DNA of 50,712 nt from Fimihabitans intestinipullorum (lineage in GTDB: Bacteria > Bacillota_I > Bacilli_A > RF39 > UBA660): positions 1 through 50,712 of the forward strand of contig DVML01000010.1 of NCBI GenBank assembly GCA_018714965.1, in the 5' to 3' direction. The position numbers and the translations under genes were made by a program. How positions within the stretch are numbered: the stretch's first letter is position 1; every line of letters begins with the position of its first letter. Shown piece after piece: positions 32,802 to 38,913 of the stretch. Under the pieces are notes generated by a model. It was given only the letters and a program-made list of their open reading frames with translations, was not told the origin of the DNA and ran no database searches.

Positions 32802-34478
32802 TTAAAAGTACCAACTTTCAAACCATCTGCGATCTTTGGCTACATCTTGTGTTATATTCGCACCAGAAGAAACTGGATAAAAATAAACAAATAACAATAT
32901 CGTGCATAAGAGAACCGTTGTTAAGATTGCTCTACTCCTTGTAATTTGTTGTATTTTTTGAACAAACCAAACCAGCAGTAACATAATAAATGGTAACACT
33001 GGAAAATAATGATATAAAAACATATCTCGAGTAATTGGAATATAGGAAAAGAACAAACATCCAATCGCTATTAAACATACTGGTATTTCTTTTTTTCTCT
33101 CTTTTATATAACTCATTACATATGCCAATAATGCGATTATCCCACCCCACCATATGAGAGGATTTCCGATTCCACTAATCGTCTGATAATGAGGCCCTGT
33201 CGTATTTGCGTAATACCATACAGGACGTGCCATTACTGGCCATGTATACCATGGCGATGAAAATGGATGAGTCTCTTTTAAACTACTATGATACTCAAAA
33301 ACTTCTTGTGTTATATCCATAAGGCTTGAAAAATTATTAACATAATGTCCCGATACTTTTGGAAATAAGAAATAACTACCTATATAGATACAAAGTGGTA
33401 AGAGAACAAAGACAAAACAACAAAAGATGATCGTCTGTGTTCCTTCTTTATCCCATTTTTTCTTACGGTAAGTTTGATATAAACGAATAAAGAATATAAT
33501 CGCAAGTCCTAACCCAGCAAACAGTCCCGTCCACTTCGTTGCGATCGCACAACTAATAAATAAGCCACATAAGAACAAAGTGCGAAGTTTTCTTTGAAAT
33601 GAATCTTCATCCTTCAATTTGATATAGCGATACATCATCCAGTAAGAAAGCAAGATGAATAAAACCAAATGTGTATCGACCGTTCCCATTCGGGACTGTG
33701 CGAAATGAAAATTATCGAACATCATAAAGGAAGCTGCAAGAAGTGCGTAACTTCTATGATGAAACATATTCTTTGCAAAACAGTACATTACGACAATAAG
33801 CAAAATTCCAGAAATATTCCCCATCATTCGGAAAGTAAAAGGACTCATACCAAACAGAGATACAGGAATTGCTTGAATCAATTTTCCGAGTGGTGGATGT
33901 ACCCATTCGTAAGCTGGAAGCCCATTCGCATAATCATAGGCAGTTCTAGCAAAATAGACTTCATCGAAATAAGCACTATTCATATAACTAATTTCCATCG
34001 GAACCGTATTTTTTTCATCCGTTAGTTTGTCCGTCCCGGTTACTTTAGTTAACAGTGGATTTTGACTTTGATATACTTGTATTTCCCCAATTTGACTTCC
34101 CTCTTCGACCGATTCTATTTTAATGTATTTTGTCCGCTCTTTAATCTCTATGTCATTCCAAGTAAATACATACTTTTCCGATTCTGTAGGAAGCATCGTA
34201 TAAATTTCTCCATCCGAAGAAATAGAAATGTTATACATTCCCGGATGTTCTCCGACAAAGTAACGAACGTGAGTTACATACTCTTCACCTTTTAGAAGTT
34301 CTATTATAATCTCGTCATTTGAATTTTGGAAAGTATAAAAGGTCTGAGGACTCTTGGTCGACCCTAAATTCCAAAAGGAGAATATTCCATATCCCAACAC
34401 GATTAAAAAAAGGATAAGGAAATCCCAACGGTCTAATCGTTCTGAAACTCGATTCCACATTTCACTTACTCGCCTCAT
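32802..34478 (-). CDS. GT39 (protein O-mannosyltransferase-like) with inserted beta domain
   Basis: A membrane glycosyltransferase that probably takes a sugar from a polyprenyl-phosphate donor on the outer face. The 558 residues contain the first membrane segment (20-38), then the PMT/GT-C signature FDEVYFA (171-177, catalytic acidic pair) and HPPLGK (194-199), and about nine further segments. Between segment 1 and the signature lies a roughly 100-residue beta-rich insert whose end, KYIKIESVEEGSQIGEIQVY, resembles a discoidin (F5/8 C) carbohydrate-binding fold. The start at 34478 follows AGGGTGAT. It has its own promoter TTGAAC-N17-TATAAT. Confidence 0.8.
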   Translation of the reverse strand: MRRVSEMWNRVSERLDRWDFLILFLIVLGYGIFSFWNLGSTKSPQTFYTFQNSNDEIIIELLKGEEYVTHVRYFVGEHPGMYNISISSDGEIYTMLPTESEKYVFTWNDIEIKERTKYIKIESVEEGSQIGEIQVYQSQNPLLTKVTGTDKLTDEKNTVPMEISYMNSAYFDEVYFARTAYDYANGLPAYEWVHPPLGKLIQAIPVSLFGMSPFTFRMMGNISGILLIVVMYCFAKNMFHHRSYALLAASFMMFDNFHFAQSRMGTVDTHLVLFILLSYWMMYRYIKLKDEDSFQRKLRTLFLCGLFISCAIATKWTGLFAGLGLAIIFFIRLYQTYRKKKWDKEGTQTIIFCCFVFVLLPLCIYIGSYFLFPKVSGHYVNNFSSLMDITQEVFEYHSSLKETHPFSSPWYTWPVMARPVWYYANTTGPHYQTISGIGNPLIWWGGIIALLAYVMSYIKERKKEIPVCLIAIGCLFFSYIPITRDMFLYHYFPVLPFIMLLLVWFVQKIQQITRSRAILTTVLLCTILLFVYFYPVSSGANITQDVAKDRRWFESWYF

Positions 34479-34540
34479 AAATCACCCTACTCGTTTCTAT
34501 ATTGTTATTATACCAATAAGAGGATCGAAGTTCAATGAAA

Positions 34541-34564
34541 AAACATATGGTTTCCCATATGTTT
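34541..34564 (-). terminator. Rho-independent terminator after the pilin-like gene
   Basis: Perfect ten-bp stem AAACATATGG/CCATATGTTT with loop GAAA, extended by TTT on the minus strand. It overlaps the stop codon. Confidence 0.85.
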
Positions 34565-35036
34565 AAGATGCATATCTAGCCTGATATCCAGCTGTTTCAT
34601 ATTGATTACAATGAAGGTAGGTTTGATATTGATTTTCCTGTTTCTGATACTCAACGTATCCACTACACCCTTCTAATTGATCTTGATATTCCGTCACATT
34701 TAAATCGCTCAAAGGAATATAAGTAACACTACCTACAACAGTTGCACCACTTTCCTTGATATATAATTCTGCCAAAGACGCAAGATTATGTTCAAGCACA
34801 AGGTAATCAGATTCTATGATTGTCTCCGATTCTTCTCCATCGATGGTCGTAGTATTTTCTTCTTCATCTGACACTTCTAAATTTGTATGATCTTCTGATA
34901 TGTTTTGTTTTGAAAGAGTTTCATCTGGAAACTCTTGAAATAGATGTCCGTATAAAATTGCAACCAAGACCAAAGCAAATCCTAAGATTGCTAAAAAACC
35001 TAGCATTTCATTTAATCCCCATCCATTACGCTTCAT
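34563..35036 (-). CDS. Pilin-like membrane protein with a prepilin peptidase motif
   Basis: The product has 157 residues. The N-terminus MKRNG-WGLNEMLGFLAILG fits the type IV prepilin consensus: a short basic leader ending in Gly, an aromatic first residue, Glu at +5 (E10), then a hydrophobic helix to about residue 31. After it comes an acidic linker with many Asp, Glu and Thr, and a C-terminal part with two cysteines in GCSGY and LHCNQ. The ATG at 35036 is chosen because the earlier GTG is inside the AGGAGGTG ribosome binding site. It lies 9 bp after the Nudix-like regulator and shares its operon. No other pilus gene is near. Confidence 0.6.
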   Translation of the reverse strand: MKRNGWGLNEMLGFLAILGFALVLVAILYGHLFQEFPDETLSKQNISEDHTNLEVSDEEENTTTIDGEESETIIESDYLVLEHNLASLAELYIKESGATVVGSVTYIPLSDLNVTEYQDQLEGCSGYVEYQKQENQYQTYLHCNQYETAGYQARYAS

Positions 35037-35045
35037 AAACACCTC

Positions 35046-35717
35046 CTAGAACATACTTGTTGAAACTAATTCCCTTTCCTCTTTAAAACGATATAATTTT
35101 GCAGGTCTACCGTTGGTCCCCTCAGTTTTATATCCTGTATATTCAATCAAACCCATTTGCATAAACTTCTTTCTAAAGTTACGACGATCCAAAGTTTTTC
35201 CTAAAATCTGCTCACATACTTTTTGAATTTCAGGCAAAGTAAAATCACTTGGAAATAAAATTTTTAAAATGTCTAGCGATTCAATCTTATCTCTTAATTG
35301 TTCAATTGCACTTTTGATCACTAAATGATGATCATACGCAATTTTAGGTAATGCATCGATATCAAACCAACCGTATTCTAATGATGTTTCACCCTGATAT
35401 AATTGTGCGGTAACCGAATCAATCAAACCAATATAACTAATAGAGATTACCCTATCTTCTGGCATACGTTCCACAGCACTAAACACCTTACCCTGTTCGA
35501 AATAGATTTTCTCTAACCCTATCTTCTCAAGTATTTGCTGTACACTTTCCTCTGCTGATTCATCATGCGTAATATATCTCGTTGGTAAAATCCAATAACC
35601 TTTGTATGGTTCTTTTGTCTTTCTCATTAAAAATACTTTGACTTTCCCATGTGTTGCTTGTAGTAAGCATAGCATCGATTCCACATAGTTTTTTTGTCTT
35701 AACTCTGACTCTCCCAT
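35046..35717 (-). CDS. NrtR-like regulator: Nudix-fold sensor plus winged helix
   Basis: The NrtR architecture: a Nudix-fold domain (about 10-140) that binds ADP-ribose-type ligands and a C-terminal winged helix (about 150-223, DRRNFRKKFMQMGLIEYTGYKTEGTNGRPAKLYRF) that binds DNA. In the Nudix box the catalytic REL-EE pattern is replaced (SVQQILEKIG), so hydrolysis is unlikely and ligand sensing likely. The ATG at 35717 follows GGAGGA; the ATG at 35729 overlaps that site. The gene is led by a strong promoter with a palindrome at the transcription start, which suggests autoregulation. Targets beyond its own operon are unknown. Confidence 0.8.
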   Translation of the reverse strand: MGESELRQKNYVESMLCLLQATHGKVKVFLMRKTKEPYKGYWILPTRYITHDESAEESVQQILEKIGLEKIYFEQGKVFSAVERMPEDRVISISYIGLIDSVTAQLYQGETSLEYGWFDIDALPKIAYDHHLVIKSAIEQLRDKIESLDILKILFPSDFTLPEIQKVCEQILGKTLDRRNFRKKFMQMGLIEYTGYKTEGTNGRPAKLYRFKEERELVSTSMF

Positions 35718-35730
35718 TTTATCCTCCATT

Positions 35731-35747
35731 TGTGTTATTATTACACA
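35731..35747 (-). promoter_or_regulatory. Palindromic operator at the start of the NrtR-like operon
   Basis: TGTGTTATTATTACACA (plus strand) is an imperfect 17-bp palindrome with TGTGT/ACACA ends. It lies between the -10 box and the ribosome binding site, covering the expected transcription start. Autorepression by the NrtR-like protein is inferred. Confidence 0.5.
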
Positions 35748-35750
35748 GTC

Positions 35751-35779
35751 ATTATAGTATGATTTAAAATGATTGTCAA
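35751..35779 (-). promoter_or_regulatory. Promoter of the NrtR-like/pilin-like operon
   Basis: TTGACA (35774-35779), 17-bp spacer, TATAAT (35751-35756): a consensus promoter on the minus strand. Confidence 0.8.
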
Positions 35780-35784
35780 TGTTT

Positions 35785-36405
35785 CTACTTTTGTGGGTTT
35801 AACGTACGTGTCAACACATATGCGTGTAGATAATCTTCTGCATTTTCTAAACTCGTATTCCAGTTTTCACGTGGAAGTGAATGCCACATAATGTCTCCAC
35901 AATATGGATTTCCTAAAACAATAGCAATTTCATGGTTTTCTAATTGATAATTAGATTCAACCTGTCTAGACAGATACCGTGTCTCCCTAGCATCATTTCC
36001 GTTTTGTTTCGGTGATACAGAAATGGTAATCTGTAAATCCTCTAATGAACCCTTCTCACCTGTGATCGTATCAAAATTTCTACACACTGCCAAAACTTTA
36101 TCTTCTGTAGCTTTTGCACTTGCACTAAACTTTGTTTGCACTGCTTGGCCGTCGACAATTTGAATCATTAAAAATTGAAACATATGATATGCACCTTGTT
36201 GGAAATATTCATCTAAGACAATCCAAGGTGCAGATACACCGCTTCGATCCATATTTTTAGAACCATGTTGAATGACTTGATCTGAAATTTGATTGATCAC
36301 AAACCAAAATAGATCTTTATTTTCCCCTTCAATTTGACACCCTTGTTCAACTATTTTTCTTTTGTCCATCTCAAGTGGATAGACAGTATAATTTTTTTTA
36401 TTCAT
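35785..36405 (-). CDS. Uncharacterised cytoplasmic protein
   Basis: The product has 206 residues, without a membrane segment or signal peptide. The C-terminal half is beta-rich with a polar charged surface (NGNDARETRYLSRQVESNYQ), and there is a proline-bounded motif GNPYCGDIMWHSLPRENW near 168-185. No family is recognised. The ATG follows GAAGGAAG. It has its own promoter, which shares the AGAGAGATTTGTG spacer with the GNAT gene promoter, and it ends just before the NrtR-like promoter. Confidence 0.6.
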   Translation of the reverse strand: MNKKNYTVYPLEMDKRKIVEQGCQIEGENKDLFWFVINQISDQVIQHGSKNMDRSGVSAPWIVLDEYFQQGAYHMFQFLMIQIVDGQAVQTKFSASAKATEDKVLAVCRNFDTITGEKGSLEDLQITISVSPKQNGNDARETRYLSRQVESNYQLENHEIAIVLGNPYCGDIMWHSLPRENWNTSLENAEDYLHAYVLTRTLNPQK

Positions 36406-36452
36406 TTTCTTCCTTCTCGCATTTTAATATATTAATTTTTAACGCGCATGCT

Positions 36453-36481
36453 ATTTTAACACAAATCTCTCTTTTTGACAA
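36453..36481 (-). promoter_or_regulatory. Promoter with AGAGAGATTTGTG spacer
   Basis: TTGTCA (36476-36481), 17-bp spacer, TAAAAT (36453-36458) on the minus strand. The shared block with the GNAT promoter reaches from the upstream TTTTTATTTG to the -10. Confidence 0.65.
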
Positions 36482-36485
36482 ATAA

Positions 36486-36511
36486 AAATTCATAGACCAC
36501 TCTATGAATTT
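36486..36511 (-). terminator. Rho-independent terminator after the 36502-37257 gene
   Basis: Perfect 11-bp stem AAATTCATAGA/TCTATGAATTT with a four-base loop, continuing as TTATTTG on the minus strand. It includes the stop codon. Confidence 0.8.
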
Positions 36512-37257
36512 CTTTTATATTGATATTTTTTTTCACATGAAGTTTCACGAATGCGTTGATCGACAAAACTATGAGTATAAATCTCATATAAATCCGTCGA
36601 TATGTCAAGCAATCTTGGTACCTCCTCTTTTCGCACAGGTAACAGTCCATGATTGATTCCTGCATAATATGCTCTCCGTAATTTATAAGAAATTCCTAAA
36701 ATATCTAACTTTTGTTTATCCATTCCTAGATACGCTTCTGTAACTTCTCCATTTTCATATACCATTTCCCACAAATAACTGACGACATCTTTCACGTAAC
36801 ATCCGCCAGAATCAGGAATCAAGAAATTTTTTTCATCAGTGATTGCCTTTAAATGAATTTGAACTTCTGGTATTTCTAAACTTTTCTCTACATTCGTCGG
36901 ATGTGCAATAAGTAACATGTCAGTCATATTGGTTACGACTTCTAATTGAAACACTGCATGTTTCACTTCTTCCTTACAGTATTGCTCCATAGAGACAACC
37001 AATTGGTGATTGCAATAATTAAGTCCATTTGATTCTTTTTGTATTTCATTTGGTGCGATAAATAACAATTGTAATGTTGGCGTTCCATCAGATGCAATTT
37101 TTTTATATTTTCGAGTCAAATAATCTCCAAAATAATCAATTGCATTCCAAAGTGCAATCGCATTTGTATAAGATAGTTTGTAGTAATCCTTTAATTTCAT
37201 TTTGTTTTTATCGATCATCTTTGGATAAATTTTTAAAGGTAATAATGTTTTCGACAT
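36502..37257 (-). CDS. Uncharacterised cytoplasmic protein
   Basis: The product has 251 residues, mixed alpha/beta, with no membrane segment. The first half starts with hydrophobic-alternating strands (LLPLKIYPKMI, PTLQLLFIAPNEI, NHQLVVSME), the middle includes VFQLEVVTNMTDMLLIAHP, and the C-terminal 80 residues are helical with LRRAYYAGINHGLLPVRKEEV. No catalytic motif or known family. Promoter TTGAGA-N16-TATAAT and GAGGTG ribosome binding site directly upstream. It is monocistronic and sits between prs and the gene at 35785. Confidence 0.6.
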   Translation of the reverse strand: MSKTLLPLKIYPKMIDKNKMKLKDYYKLSYTNAIALWNAIDYFGDYLTRKYKKIASDGTPTLQLLFIAPNEIQKESNGLNYCNHQLVVSMEQYCKEEVKHAVFQLEVVTNMTDMLLIAHPTNVEKSLEIPEVQIHLKAITDEKNFLIPDSGGCYVKDVVSYLWEMVYENGEVTEAYLGMDKQKLDILGISYKLRRAYYAGINHGLLPVRKEEVPRLLDISTDLYEIYTHSFVDQRIRETSCEKKYQYKRNS

Positions 37258-37321
37258 TCTATTACACCTCGCTTTTGTGGGTTATTATAACACAGTTTAT
37301 TAAAATCTCAAAACTATGCCA

Positions 37322-38422
37322 TTATAACCTTTCTCCTATTCGACTAATTTGTTCAATTAATTGCACCTCATCATTTAATTGCACGTTCTCAATTTCTCCT
37401 GTCATATTGTGTTCGATAATCACTTCGGCAAGTTGTTTAGAACAATCGACATCATGATACCATGACTTTTGTTTTATCATGTCTGGAACGTAAGCCAAAT
37501 TCGTCGAATATATCTTAGTAAATAAATTTTTTTGATAAGCTTCGTCAAATTTTTCAATTCCAGAAGTAAACAATGCAAATGTTGCAATTAAAAAAATAGA
37601 TTTTGCACCACGCTTATGTAATTCACAAGCAACATCAATCATAGAGCCGCCTGATGCAATCATATCATCCACAACAAAAACAATAGAATCCTTGGGGTTT
37701 TTCCCTAAATAAACATGCTCTATAATTGGGTTTTTTCCATCTACAATTTGGCTTAAATCTCTTCTCTTATAAAACAGACCGACATCACATCCTAAAATTT
37801 CAGCGTAATATCTTGCACGTTCCATTGCACCCATGTCTGGGCTAATTACTAACATTTTTTCTGTCCCCACGTCTATTTTTTCACAAGTAAATAAATCTTT
37901 TAAAATCGTCTCTGTTGCAAAAATATTTTCAAACGGTAAATTAGGAATTGCATTTGAGACGTTTGGATCATGACAATCAAATGTAATAATATTATTAACT
38001 CCTATTCTTTCCAATTCCTGAAGTGCAAGTGCACAATCTAAAGACTCCTTTTCTTTTCTGCGATGTTGTCGAGATTGGTATAAAAAAGGCATAATCACCG
38101 TAACTTTAGAAAATTTCCCATTGGTTGCTGATATCACTCTTTTAATGTCTTGAAAATGTTCATCTGGAGACATCCGGTGTAGACTTCCATAATAATCATA
38201 ATGTACACTATAATTAGTAACATCAGACAGTATATATAAATCTTTGTTTCTAACTGACTCACTAATATAAGCTTTACCTTCGCCATTATTAAATCTACTG
38301 CAAACAATATTAACTATATTTGTCTTTTTTTCTTTTAATATCTTTTGTAAATGTGAGTCTACTTTGTTTCCAAAAACTTCGCAATTTTCAAATGCAATTA
38401 ACTTCAAATTTGTTTTTTTCAT
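37322..38422 (-). CDS. prs: Ribose-phosphate pyrophosphokinase (PRPP synthetase), divergent
   Basis: Makes PRPP from ribose 5-phosphate and ATP. The 366 residues keep the family layout: MPFLYQSRQHRRKEKESLDC for the flexible ATP loop, DCHDPNVSNAIPNLPFENIFA, SPDMGAMERARYYAEILGCDVGLFYKRRD and the PRPP-binding loop VVDDMIASGGSM. It is about 50 residues longer than the classic enzyme, and sequence around the loops is unusual, so it belongs to a side branch. It lies 59 bp after the last gene of the polysaccharide locus with no convincing terminator between, so it may be transcribed with that locus. A housekeeping prs elsewhere is likely but not visible. Confidence 0.85.
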   Translation of the reverse strand: MKKTNLKLIAFENCEVFGNKVDSHLQKILKEKKTNIVNIVCSRFNNGEGKAYISESVRNKDLYILSDVTNYSVHYDYYGSLHRMSPDEHFQDIKRVISATNGKFSKVTVIMPFLYQSRQHRRKEKESLDCALALQELERIGVNNIITFDCHDPNVSNAIPNLPFENIFATETILKDLFTCEKIDVGTEKMLVISPDMGAMERARYYAEILGCDVGLFYKRRDLSQIVDGKNPIIEHVYLGKNPKDSIVFVVDDMIASGGSMIDVACELHKRGAKSIFLIATFALFTSGIEKFDEAYQKNLFTKIYSTNLAYVPDMIKQKSWYHDVDCSKQLAEVIIEHNMTGEIENVQLNDEVQLIEQISRIGERL

Positions 38423-38481
38423 TTCACTCCCTCATTCTATCATCGTTATAACGCAATTTTTTGCCGTGTTTATAGTATCTT

Positions 38482-38913
38482 TTATTTGTGTATAAAACTT
38501 TTTATTTTATATGGGAGCCATACAACGATTTTTCCCGTTTTATAAGTCGTTGAATTCAAGATTTTATTACATTCTTCTTTATAATAATTATATTCTTCTG
38601 CTTCTTGGGCCTTTTCTTTCTTTTGATTTCTTTTTTCTACATATATGCGGAACTCTTTTTTTTGCATACACCTGTCATAAATAGGGGCAGTGATCTTTAC
38701 TTCAAATTCTTTTTCTGTACAAAGCCATTCAAAATATTCTTCTTTATGATCATTAAAATAAGTAATGTCAAAAACTTTACTATACTCATCTAAATGTTCT
38801 GTCAAAGCATATAAAGATAGAATTGTTCTTTTACATTTTGGGCATGTGCCACAATTTTTATCACTTGTCGTACAACAATGCAGATATTTTTTCAAGAAAA
38901 TCACCTTTCTCAT
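38482..38913 (-). CDS. Short cysteine-rich protein, possible remnant of a larger enzyme
   Basis: The product has 143 residues. Near the N-terminus is C-C-T-T-S-D-K-N-CGTCPKCKRTILSLYAL, a four-cysteine zinc-type knuckle like the C-terminus of QueC-like/PP-loop (ATP-pyrophosphatase) proteins found in glycan loci. The N-terminal catalytic domain expected before it is not present. The C-terminus (NSTTYKTGKIVVWLPYKIKSFIHK) resembles the tail of many polysaccharide glycosyltransferases. The ATG overlaps the preceding stop (TAATG); a TTG six codons later has a better ribosome binding site (AAAGGTGA). It could be a functional small protein or a degraded fragment. Confidence 0.55.
   Translation of the reverse strand: MRKVIFLKKYLHCCTTSDKNCGTCPKCKRTILSLYALTEHLDEYSKVFDITYFNDHKEEYFEWLCTEKEFEVKITAPIYDRCMQKKEFRIYVEKRNQKKEKAQEAEEYNYYKEECNKILNSTTYKTGKIVVWLPYKIKSFIHK

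Noticed and set aside
32932..33153. 73-codon minus-strand frame inside the PMT-like gene
   Set aside because: It is in another frame of a clear membrane enzyme gene and has no start signals.
34264..34277. Second LexA-like site (CGAACGTGAGTTAC) inside the PMT-like gene
   Set aside because: The right half is GTTAC, not GTTCG, and it is deep inside a coding region without a promoter, so I treat it as chance.
35787..37280. Repeated AACCCACAAAAG at about 35787 and 37269
   Set aside because: The first copy encodes the last codons of a protein and the second is in a leader; a 12-bp match in such AT-rich DNA can arise by chance.
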